Of a DNA stretch of 36,764 nucleotides, positions 1-6,676 are shown piece by piece; positions within the stretch are counted from its first letter, which is position 1; each line of letters starts with the position of its first letter. The stretch covers positions 1-36,764 of the forward strand of contig NKPV01000008.1 of the NCBI GenBank assembly GCA_002254605.1. The letters are read 5' to 3'. Under the pieces are notes generated by a model that searched no databases, had not been told where the DNA came from, and saw only the letters and a program-made list of their open reading frames with translations. This DNA comes from Armatimonadetes bacterium JP3_11. Its GTDB lineage: Bacteria > Armatimonadota > Fimbriimonadia > Fimbriimonadales > GBS-DC. The position numbers were made by a program, and so were the translations under genes.

Positions 1-539
1 CCTGCCCACTGGTAGACGCCGTTCCACTCATGCCCGCCGCTGACCGAGAGCCAGTTGTTGTTGTCGGGCAGGTAGACCAGATGCAGGTTGAAGTAGTGAT
101 TAGCGTCGCGGAACAGTATAAGTCCTGCTTGCAGGTAGGCAGGCGACAATCCGTTGCGTTGCAGGCGCACGCGCGTTTCGATGCTCCACGCGCCGCGCAG
201 CGCAGGCACGCTCACACTGGGCAGGTTGCGGATGTTATTATTATCCTGATACAGTGTCCCCGCCTGCGCTGTGATGACCAACGCATCGCTGGTGAAGTTC
301 ACGCGCGCTGGGTCCAGCGTGCTGAAAGGGGTGTTTCTGGGGATGTCCCAGCTCCAGCCCAATTGAGAATCGAGGCTACCGAGAAAATCATCGAACCTGG
401 GCTGGGCAAACGACACAGATGTCGCCCATACAAGAGCCGCCACGACGCAGAGACAGCGCAGGCTCGCGAGTAGACGCTGAAGGGGTAGACTGATGTGTCT
501 ACCTCTCTCAGTCGGATGGGACGGCGTCCGGGTTAGCAT
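1..539 (-). CDS. Secreted lectin/glucanase-fold protein, 3' end cut by window edge
   Basis: This gene runs off the left edge; about 179 residues are visible. Translation from the ATG at 539 gives a basic N-region, a hydrophobic signal segment (CVVAALVWATSVSFA) with probable cleavage before QPRFDDF, then a beta-rich domain. It reads like the concanavalin-A-like modules of beta-xylosidase C-termini and DUF1349 proteins: motifs GWSWDIPRN, WSIETRVRL and AGLILFRDANHYF. The same motifs recur in order in the dockerin-bearing protein at 2192-3148, so the two are paralogues. The start is the only ATG in frame before the signal peptide. It has GAGGT about 7 bases upstream and lies 2 bases after the preceding stop, which suggests translational coupling to the GH16-like gene. 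A role in binding or cutting extracellular polysaccharide is inference; no catalytic motif is visible in this part. Confidence 0.8.
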   Translation of the reverse strand, partial: MLTRTPSHPTERGRHISLPLQRLLASLRCLCVVAALVWATSVSFAQPRFDDFLGSLDSQLGWSWDIPRNTPFSTLDPARVNFTSDALVITAQAGTLYQDNNNIRNLPSVSVPALRGAWSIETRVRLQRNGLSPAYLQAGLILFRDANHYFNLHLVYLPDNNNWLSVSGGHEWNGVYQWA

Positions 540-541
540 CT

Positions 542-1213
542 TCACAACCTCGCGTACTCGAATCGACTGATAATCACCTCCACCTCGCGTCCGTCGGTGG
601 GTGGGTTGCCGTTTAGAAGCCACAGGTTAATGCGCGGGTTCTCGTCGCCAGGCGGGGGCGTGAAACTGCCCGTATAGGTCCACTCGGCGACGATTGCGCT
701 GGGGCTGGAAGGGTCAGGGCGATGCCCGCGTACGCTGCGGAAGTAAATCCGCCCCGGCTCCCAACGGAAAAAGTGCACCGACTGCCGAACATTGGCAGGC
801 CACTGGAAAGTGTACTGCGGATGCCCCGGGTCGTGCGGGCGGATGGTGTAGTAGCCGTTGGGACCTGCCGGTCCTTGGAACCGCGCGAACTCGATGTCGA
901 TTTCGCGGAAGCCATGCTGGGGCGTATCGCTCCAGGTGAAGAGCCCCAGCACGATGTTCGGGTCGAGGTTATGCACCTCGCTGTCCAAGTAGAACCGATA
1001 GGTTCCGTAGCCCAGCGAGCGGGTGCAGATGACCTCGGCGCACTCCCAGCGGCTGCCGTTGCGCGTGATTTTAAGGTGGAGCCTACCGCGTGGATCTACC
1101 CACACATTGCAGTCCGAGTCCGAGAAGTAGTTCGGACCCGGACCGACTGGCGTTGTGTGGCGTTTCACACGCCAAGTGTAGCCCGAGAACTGAAGGGTGC
1201 GTGTGTATTGCAT
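542..1213 (-). CDS. GH16-like beta-glucanase-fold protein
   Basis: A 223-residue protein with the glycoside hydrolase family 16 signature EIDIEF at residues 104-109. In that family the first Glu (E104) is the nucleophile, D106 assists and E108 is the acid/base. Flanking features fit the fold: GPGPNYFS near residue 24, LHLKI near 45, and RWEPGRIYF downstream, where GH16 proteins have their second substrate-side strand. Family members hydrolyse or transglycosylate beta-1,3/1,4-glucans or galactans; the substrate cannot be told here. Oddly, there is no signal peptide, although both neighbouring genes encode exported-type proteins. The N-terminus starts straight into the domain (MQYTRTLQFSGY). 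The ATG lies 4 bases after the prepilin stop with no clear Shine-Dalgarno, so it probably relies on coupling. Either the protein is cytoplasmic or the true start has been missed or lost. Confidence 0.8.
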   Translation of the reverse strand: MQYTRTLQFSGYTWRVKRHTTPVGPGPNYFSDSDCNVWVDPRGRLHLKITRNGSRWECAEVICTRSLGYGTYRFYLDSEVHNLDPNIVLGLFTWSDTPQHGFREIDIEFARFQGPAGPNGYYTIRPHDPGHPQYTFQWPANVRQSVHFFRWEPGRIYFRSVRGHRPDPSSPSAIVAEWTYTGSFTPPPGDENPRINLWLLNGNPPTDGREVEVIISRFEYARL

Positions 1214-1217
1214 GGCG

Positions 1218-2045
1218 TTATCGGATGCTTGGGTCGTTGGCGTTGGGGTCGTCGCCGCCGAGTTGCCAGTTCCATGGGATTTTGACCGCGCCGCGTCGCA
1301 TGGCTTTCACATGCCCGTCCGCCCAGACGAGATTGGCGACTTTACCGCCGTGGCGGTAGCGCACTTGGAAGGCGGCGGCGAGGTTCGCGCTTAGTCCGTT
1401 GAAGTCGCGGTCGATGCGATCCCACTCAGCGTCGGTGCGCGCGGGTTGCCCGCCCCAACCGTTGAGCAATCCGGGCGTCCACCAGAACAGCGCGCCGCAG
1501 TTGCCTGCCCACTCTTGATTTTGCGTGCCGTCGCCGTACACAATCGTTTCAGCGGGGTGCGTCATCAGCGCGAGGCTGGCAGGTGTGCATGGGTTCAGGT
1601 TATTCGAGCAGCGCCATACGGTGGTGTTCGCGTTCTGCATCACGCCGCTGCCGCCCACCCGCTCGCTCATGCTGTAGGCAAGCGCGTTCCGATAGGTCGC
1701 CGAGGGGCAGCTGCGCACTTGGGGCGCAGGGCGTTGACCGTTCGCGCCGTCGGCGTAGGTCTCAAACTTGCCCTCCCCCATATACGGCGAAATCAAAAAG
1801 TGCCAGATAATCTCACGCCCCAGCGTGTTGAAAGCGTTCAGATAGCCAATCGGGAAGGTCTCGTCATAGTCTTGGAGATACATGTTCGTCGCCAGCCCCA
1901 CCTGACGCGCGTTGGAAGCGCACTGGGTCTGACGCGCCTTCTCTCGCGCCTGCGCAAACACAGGGAACAAAATCGCCGCTAAAATCGCGATAATCGCAAT
2001 CACGACCAAGAGCTCAATTAGTGTAAAGCCATTTTTGGGTTTCAT
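1218..2045 (-). CDS. Prepilin-type cleavage/methylation, DUF1559-like protein
   Basis: A 275-residue protein with a textbook type IV prepilin/pseudopilin leader: MKPKNG, cut after Gly, then [33 protein letters not shown] as membrane-spanning helix, then a globular exported domain. It ends with [19 protein letters not shown], matching the H-x-G-DG-H tail typical of the DUF1559 (SBP_bac_10) family that is expanded in Planctomycetota and Armatimonadota. It would be processed by a prepilin peptidase and anchored in the inner membrane or a pseudopilus; the function of this family is not established. The start has a strong GGAGG 8 bases upstream. A perfect inverted repeat at 2075-2096 lies in the leader. 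It heads the run prepilin, GH16-like, ConA-like, with intergenic gaps of 4 and 2 bases, so the three are very likely one transcript. Confidence 0.92.
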   Translation of the reverse strand: MKPKNGFTLIELLVVIAIIAILAAILFPVFAQAREKARQTQCASNARQVGLATNMYLQDYDETFPIGYLNAFNTLGREIIWHFLISPYMGEGKFETYADGANGQRPAPQVRSCPSATYRNALAYSMSERVGGSGVMQNANTTVWRCSNNLNPCTPASLALMTHPAETIVYGDGTQNQEWAGNCGALFWWTPGLLNGWGGQPARTDAEWDRIDRDFNGLSANLAAAFQVRYRHGGKVANLVWADGHVKAMRRGAVKIPWNWQLGGDDPNANDPSIR

Positions 2046-2074
2046 AGTGAACCTCCATCGGTCAAGGATACTCG

Positions 2075-2096
2075 GCTTGAGCGTTTCTGCTCAAGC
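2075..2096. promoter_or_regulatory. Inverted repeat, candidate LacI-type operator before prepilin gene
   Basis: Perfect 8-bp arms (GCTTGAGC / GCTCAAGC) around a 6-base centre. Read on the minus strand, its centre contains AGAAACGCT. The same 9-mer occurs at 4257-4265 in front of lacI, and the shorter core GAAACGCT also occurs at the lacI promoter (4313-4322 region). It lies about 30 bases upstream of the prepilin ATG and downstream of a possible -10 (TAAAAT, complement of 2113-2118). An RNA hairpin in the leader is the alternative reading. Confidence 0.5.
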
Positions 2097-2149
2097 AAAT
2101 CGTTCCACATGTATTTTACACAGAGGATAGAAAAGCCTCTGCAGCAGAA

Positions 2150-2182
2150 GCTCCTCCCTCCCAGTGTTTGGGAGGAAGGAGC
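2150..2182 (-). terminator. Hairpin after the dockerin gene, probable terminator
   Basis: A 13-bp stem (2150-2162 with 2170-2182, one G-U pair) with a 7-base loop starts 10 bases after the stop codon of the dockerin gene. No U-tract follows directly, but a second, overlapping weaker stem on the minus strand ends in CTTTTCT. The hairpin would separate the lacI-dockerin transcript from the prepilin operon, or let part of the transcription through. Confidence 0.6.
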
Positions 2183-2191
2183 GCGCCGTGA

Positions 2192-3148
2192 TTAGCCGCC
2201 GCTGCCGAAGTTGAACAGCACCGTGAGCAGGTCGGCGTCGTCCACCACGCCATCGTTGGTCACATCCTCGTCTTGGCACTCGCCCTCGGTACCGAAGTTG
2301 AACAGCACGGCGAGCAAGTCCGCATCGTCGACGATGCCATCCGTGTTCACATCACCCACAGGTGCGACAGGGATGTTGGTTTCGAGGTAGTTGAACCAGA
2401 ACGCTGCTTGGCTTCCCGTGCCTGCATTATCGGTGTAAAGACCAATGCGAGCGCCCGGGGTGGTTAGCAGCCCAACAATCCAGTTATAGAGTTCTGCATC
2501 TTCGATGCTGTAGTAGCGTGCGCCGTTGAATCCATCGTACTCGGTCAAGCCATTGGTTCCCGAATGAGCATAGGTCAGCACGATGTAGGGGTTATTCGGG
2601 TCAGGCACATGCTCAATGCGTAGCTTAATCCAGCCGTCGTCGGGAATCCAACTCTGAGAGACACGGTAAGCCCACTCGAACTGGTCATCGCGCTCCCAGT
2701 TAGCAGAAGCGTAGACATCGGGTAGTCCATTGTTGCCGTCGCGAGTCACGAGCTGTTGGAAGTAGTTCTTTGCACCTGTCGCGATGAGAATTCCTGCCTG
2801 TGGGTAGCACCACTGGCAATAGGGGACTTGGTTCCAATCAGCAGCACGCAAGCTGGTCTCGATATACCAGTCATCGGGAGGCGCGCCCACGATGCGCAGA
2901 GTGGGTACATTCTTGTGTGTATTGAAGTTGGAAAACATCCCGCCGTCGCGCATCTGGATGACCAAAACGCTTTCCTCGGCGTTGATAAACGCAGCATTGT
3001 CAAACAGGGTACAGAGCGGGTCGTTCTGGGGCAGTTTCCAGCTCCAGTTCAGCGCGAATCCGCCATCAAAGTCATCACGATACGGCTGCACATGCGCCGT
3101 GCTCAGCAGCGTAATCGCTGCGATGAGGGAAACGAGTGTTCGCTTCAT
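2192..3148 (-). CDS. Secreted lectin/glucanase-fold protein with C-terminal dockerin-like repeats
   Basis: A 318-residue exported protein. Residues 1-20 form a signal peptide (MKRTLVSLIAAITLLSTAHV). A ConA-like domain follows, paralogous to the gene at 1-539 (shared DDF...WSW-P-N, WYIETSL, AGILIATGAKNYF). The C-terminus has two EF-hand-like type I dockerin repeats: GDVNTDGIVDDADLL and EDVTNDGVVDDADLL, each followed by VLFNFG. Dockerins bind Ca2+ and dock to cohesins in cellulosomes, but in bacteria without cohesins such tails are common and may serve cell-surface attachment; no cohesin is seen here. The ATG overlaps the lacI stop as ATGA and has GGAGGT 8 bases upstream, so regulator and target are translationally coupled. 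The likely role is extracellular polysaccharide recognition or processing, by inference. Confidence 0.85.
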   Translation of the reverse strand: MKRTLVSLIAAITLLSTAHVQPYRDDFDGGFALNWSWKLPQNDPLCTLFDNAAFINAEESVLVIQMRDGGMFSNFNTHKNVPTLRIVGAPPDDWYIETSLRAADWNQVPYCQWCYPQAGILIATGAKNYFQQLVTRDGNNGLPDVYASANWERDDQFEWAYRVSQSWIPDDGWIKLRIEHVPDPNNPYIVLTYAHSGTNGLTEYDGFNGARYYSIEDAELYNWIVGLLTTPGARIGLYTDNAGTGSQAAFWFNYLETNIPVAPVGDVNTDGIVDDADLLAVLFNFGTEGECQDEDVTNDGVVDDADLLTVLFNFGSGG

Positions 3149-4230
3149 TGTCTTGAACCTCCTTCGGTGAGAATGGTTGCGTTGGGAGTCGGCACCGAGG
3201 CGAGGGCGTACGCTGGCGCGACGGTACGACGCACGACCAGCGTGCCGGGAATGAGGATCCGCTGCGGGCGCGAATCGCCTGTCTCCAGTTGGTGCAGGAG
3301 CAGTTGCGCCGCGAGGTAGCCCACCTGATAGCGGTCATGCTGGATAGTGGTAAGCTGTATGCCCATGCGCTGCACCCAGTAGGCGTCGTCAAAACCCGCG
3401 ACGGAGATGGTTTCGGGTACAGGGATCTCCAGTTCACGACACTTTTGCATGAAGCCCACCGCCATGTCGTCGTTAGCGGCGATAACGGCAGTGGGCAGGT
3501 CTTTCTGGCTGAGCAGCTGAGTCGCTGCAATCGCGCCCGATTCGGGACCGTAGTCGCCTTGCAATATCCACTCCTCGCGGATGGGGATGCCGTGCTGGCT
3601 GAGGATGCGCCGAAAGGCGCGCTCGCGTTGATGCGCGCTCCAGTGCAGGGGGTGTCCCTTGATGAACCCAATCGCTCGGTGCCCCTGCTGAATGACCCAC
3701 TCGGTCAGCGTCGCCATCGCCGCGTCGTTATCGATATCCACCTGCGAAAGGAGATACTCATCAGGCAAAGTGCTCCCCACGGCGACTGCAGGCAGGCTGG
3801 AGTAGTGGCGCCATTCCAGCAGAGGCGATCCCATCACGGGCGCAATCAAGATTACGCCGTCAATGGAGCCGTTGTCGATGCGTCGCCACACGGCAGCGGG
3901 ATCGTTGGCGCGCGGGGTAATCAGGCGGATGTCATAATCGCGCGGCTCCAAGTATGCCAAGACGCCGTCCAGCACATCATGGGCATACACATTGTGGGTG
4001 ATACGGGCGTGTTGTGGATCCAGCACCACGCCAATCGTCGTTGTGCGTCGCCTCGCTAAGTTCCGCGCCGTTGCGTTCGGGCGATAACCCAGCTCGTGCG
4101 CGGCGCTCAGCACACGCTGCACCATATCTTCCTTATACATGTGACTGCGCCCTTGCAGAATGTTCGAGGTAGTGGTTATCGAGCATCCTGCACGCTGTGC
4201 CACATCGCGTAGCGTCGGTTTGCCTCGCAT
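3145..4230 (-). CDS. LacI-family transcriptional regulator
   Basis: A 361-residue protein with the LacI/GalR architecture. The N-terminal helix-turn-helix and hinge helix (TLRDVAQRAGCSITTTSNIL, then ELGYRPNATARNLA) are followed by a periplasmic-binding-protein-like effector domain starting at TTTIGVVLD. Typical signatures include NDDMAVGFMQKCRELEIPVPETISVAGFDD near residues 245-275. Such proteins usually bind a sugar and release palindromic operators with central CG. Two such sites lie at its own promoter and a third before the prepilin gene, consistent with autoregulation and local control. The recognition helix has SITTTSNIL where many family members have S-xxTVSRVLN, so specificity may differ from model members. 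The effector is unknown; a glucan- or galactan-derived sugar is a guess from the neighbours. Confidence 0.93.
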   Translation of the reverse strand: MRGKPTLRDVAQRAGCSITTTSNILQGRSHMYKEDMVQRVLSAAHELGYRPNATARNLARRRTTTIGVVLDPQHARITHNVYAHDVLDGVLAYLEPRDYDIRLITPRANDPAAVWRRIDNGSIDGVILIAPVMGSPLLEWRHYSSLPAVAVGSTLPDEYLLSQVDIDNDAAMATLTEWVIQQGHRAIGFIKGHPLHWSAHQRERAFRRILSQHGIPIREEWILQGDYGPESGAIAATQLLSQKDLPTAVIAANDDMAVGFMQKCRELEIPVPETISVAGFDDAYWVQRMGIQLTTIQHDRYQVGYLAAQLLLHQLETGDSRPQRILIPGTLVVRRTVAPAYALASVPTPNATILTEGGSRQ

Positions 4231-4254
4231 CGGCTCAGACTCCGTTGTTCGCTA

Positions 4255-4268
4255 TAGAAACGCTTCTA
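4255..4268. promoter_or_regulatory. LacI-type operator 1, lacI leader
   Basis: TAGAAACGCTTCTA, a 14-bp palindrome with one mismatched pair flanking a central CG, the hallmark of LacI/GalR operators. It lies in the lacI 5' leader, about 25 bases upstream of the start codon, and about 56 bp (just over five helical turns) from operator 2, a spacing that could allow looping. Confidence 0.6.
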
Positions 4269-4310
4269 AAAACACCCCTGTCTTGTACTTGGAATTACCC
4301 TCATTGGTCA

Positions 4311-4325
4311 TAAAAGCGTTTCCAA
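4311..4325. promoter_or_regulatory. LacI-type operator 2 at transcription start of lacI
   Basis: Core AAAGCGTTTC (4313-4322), with central CG and the same GAAACGCT half-site as operator 1 on the opposite strand. It begins only a few bases downstream of the predicted +1 of the lacI promoter, where bound repressor would block RNA polymerase. This supports negative autoregulation. The stretch 4364-4532 upstream shows nothing I can name. Confidence 0.6.
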
Positions 4326-4333
4326 GCAACTCT

Positions 4334-4363
4334 ATTATAGCACAGAATCGATGGGAATGTCAA
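4334..4363 (-). promoter_or_regulatory. Consensus sigma-70 promoter of lacI-dockerin operon
   Basis: On the minus strand TTGACA (complement of 4358-4363) and TATAAT (complement of 4334-4339) are both perfect consensus hexamers, 18 bases apart. It predicts a start near 4327 and a leader of about 97 bases. This is the strongest-looking promoter in the window, and it needs a repressor: operator 2 sits directly on the start site. Confidence 0.85.
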
Positions 4364-4532
4364 GGGGATACGGTACAGGGATAGGGGAGGCGGGGACATT
4401 TTTCGCGTAGTATTTACGGGGCGGGGAAGTGCGTCGGCAGCGTTCGCGCTAAAGTTGGCGACGTTGGGGTACTGACAAGGAGGTCGCGTCTGGGTGGCGG
4501 GGTTGGAGTTTGGTCGGGCATATACGGATTGA

Positions 4533-6590
4533 TCATCTAAAAGGATCATCCTCCTCCTCGTCATCCAGCAAGCCCCCCTCGAATGGATTAATCGGGATGT
4601 CGGTTTCAGGGGGGAACGAGTCGTCTTCGACGCGTCGCGAGGGGACGAGTTTGGGAACCTCGCGCTCGAACACCTTGAGAACCTCGTCGCTTGCGGGGCG
4701 GAGGGTAAGCGTCTTCTGCATCGCAGCAATGACTCGCTCACGGTCGGGTTCGCCGTTGCCGTTTTGGGTGCGGGCGATGATGTCGGCGACCGCGTTGCGG
4801 CTCAAGTTGGGATCCAGCCGACGCAGGTTCTCCCATACAGCGTCTTCGAGGGGCTTGTCGGGTTCGGGCTTATAGCATTGTAAGCCATCTTGTCCGCGCA
4901 TGACCGCGGGGCGTGGGAAACGCACAAACACAGGCTGATTGAAGTAGGGATGGCGCACAAGCATCTCGCCCGGCGACAGCGCGCCCAACTTCTCCTTGAC
5001 GGCGTTGCCGAAAATAGTGTAGCCGGGCTGCGCCATCTCTTCCATCTCGATGCGTCCATACAGCGAGGTGGAGCAGTTGCCCACCACCTGACGATCGACT
5101 TGCGAGCGGAACTGCTGCGCCCCGAACAGCACCAACCCCAGATACCGCCCGCGCGCACAGATGTCGCGCAGCGTACGCATCACATAGGTCTCACGCTGCG
5201 TGTTCGGCGCGTACTGGTTCAACTCATCCACCACGACTACCACCGCATCCACCCCGAGACTGCGCTGCTCCATACGTTCGCGCAACTCGGCAATCACGCG
5301 CGTGAAAATCAAATCCTGCGCCTCCGCCGACAGATTCGCGACATCAATCACATACACCGTGCGGTCTTGAAACTTGCCCCAAGGCAAGTCCATCGGGCTG
5401 TCGCCCTCGCCCACCAGCCCCGCAAAGCGCGTGGTCAGGTTCACCAAGCGGTTCTGGATTTTGCGAATGGTCTCTACGGCGAAGCTGCGCCACTGCTTCT
5501 GGTTCTTCAACTCCAGCAGCTTGAGCACCACCTCGAACCAGCGCACAAGGTCGGCAAAGCCCTGCACACGCAGTTCGAAAGGCTGATTGTGCGCTTTCAG
5601 GATCTCGGCTTCCTCGGGCTCGAAGCGAAACTCGCCCGGTTCGATCACGCGCTGGCGCAGGAACTGCAAGAAGGCGTCGGCTTTGGCGTCCACATCGTCT
5701 TTATTCAGCAGCACTTCTACATAGCGCATCACTTCGCGCATGCCCCAAAGCATCGGATGCACATTGTGGCGCAGTTGCGAGTGCGTGCGCAATGTGGCGA
5801 GGTTCACGCGGTCGGGCTTGTACGGCGCGTAATACTCCACATTCGGAAAAGGCGTCGGCTGCACGCCCACCGCTTGATAGACTTCCAAATCGCGCGGCGC
5901 GAGTTGGTGCGCGGGCGGCAAGTCCAGAAACAGCAGGTCGCCCCCCTTCACATTGAAACAGACCACCGCCACGCTTTTGTTGGTCTTCTGAAAAATCGCG
6001 GTAAGCAGAAACTGAATGGCGCTGGTTTTCGCCGCCAAACCGCTCGTGCCCGTCACATTGAGGTGCCCCGCTTCGGGACCAAGCAGAAAATCGGCATCCA
6101 AGTAGATAGGCACAAGGCTCGCACCGCTTTCGTAGACGCCAATCGGAATGCGTCGCTCGGCAGGGATTTCGTTGATGCGCAGCGCGACATGCACATCGCC
6201 TTTCGTGGCGAGGTACACGGGGGCAATCGGCACCGGCTGTACGGGCTGTTCAGGGTCATGTCGTAGTACCGCAGCGGAGTAAACGCGGATTTCAGGGCGG
6301 TCGGTCGGGGGGCGCGAATCGGGCTTGCCGTCCGCGCCGAGATAGTCGAACATCGGGCTGGCGACATCGTTGTAGCCTTGCCCTTCGGTCACGATGCCCC
6401 ACACCTTGCGCCTCCCCGCATCCACCACCACGAGGGTTCCGATGCCGATGGGGGCATCGGGGGTCGCCCAGAACTGGAACTGATAGGCGGTGTTGGGCTG
6501 GCGCTCTGTGCCCACCACGCGCCCAATCAGCTGACGCTCCGACTGCGCCTGCCCATTCGTCTCCACCGCTGCAAGTGATTGTGGCTGCAT
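4533..6590 (-). CDS. HerA/DUF87-type ATP-binding protein
   Basis: About 685 residues. The N-terminal third is beta-rich, like the HAS-barrel of HerA (IGRVVGTE..., VWGIVTEG). A P-loop of the form VTGTSGLAAKTS lies near residues 178-189; this GxSGxxxKT shape lacks the usual glycine before the Lys. Walker B is VVVVVDELN near residue 454, and a likely arginine-finger/sensor region follows (MRTLRDICARGRYLGLVLFGAQQ). HerA-family proteins are hexameric DNA-pumping ATPases of end resection or defence systems; many stand-alone bacterial relatives are uncharacterised. No NurA nuclease is nearby. The ATG at 6590 is preferred because GGTGA lies 5 bases before it; a GTG at 6599 is the alternative. A TATAAT box (6614-6619) lies upstream. 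The acidic tail (DDEEEDD) is notable. Confidence 0.82.
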   Translation of the reverse strand: MQPQSLAAVETNGQAQSERQLIGRVVGTERQPNTAYQFQFWATPDAPIGIGTLVVVDAGRRKVWGIVTEGQGYNDVASPMFDYLGADGKPDSRPPTDRPEIRVYSAAVLRHDPEQPVQPVPIAPVYLATKGDVHVALRINEIPAERRIPIGVYESGASLVPIYLDADFLLGPEAGHLNVTGTSGLAAKTSAIQFLLTAIFQKTNKSVAVVCFNVKGGDLLFLDLPPAHQLAPRDLEVYQAVGVQPTPFPNVEYYAPYKPDRVNLATLRTHSQLRHNVHPMLWGMREVMRYVEVLLNKDDVDAKADAFLQFLRQRVIEPGEFRFEPEEAEILKAHNQPFELRVQGFADLVRWFEVVLKLLELKNQKQWRSFAVETIRKIQNRLVNLTTRFAGLVGEGDSPMDLPWGKFQDRTVYVIDVANLSAEAQDLIFTRVIAELRERMEQRSLGVDAVVVVVDELNQYAPNTQRETYVMRTLRDICARGRYLGLVLFGAQQFRSQVDRQVVGNCSTSLYGRIEMEEMAQPGYTIFGNAVKEKLGALSPGEMLVRHPYFNQPVFVRFPRPAVMRGQDGLQCYKPEPDKPLEDAVWENLRRLDPNLSRNAVADIIARTQNGNGEPDRERVIAAMQKTLTLRPASDEVLKVFEREVPKLVPSRRVEDDSFPPETDIPINPFEGGLLDDEEEDDPFR

Positions 6591-6613
6591 CCTTCTCACC
6601 CGCTACAGGTGGG

Positions 6614-6619
6614 ATTATA
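6614..6619 (-). promoter_or_regulatory. -10 box of the HerA-like gene
   Basis: GGGTATAAT on the minus strand, a perfect -10 hexamer, predicts a start near 6607 and a short leader of about 17 bases carrying GGTGA before the ATG at 6590. Confidence 0.65.
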
Positions 6620-6676
6620 CCCTACATCGCGCACAACCGCACCGCAATCGGTCGCTCTGCCGCTCCATACCCTTTC

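Noticed and set aside
30-473. Open frame of 147 codons on the plus strand at the left edge
   Set aside because: It is the antisense shadow of the minus-strand secreted protein 1-539, which has a signal peptide, ribosome-binding site and a paralogue in the window.
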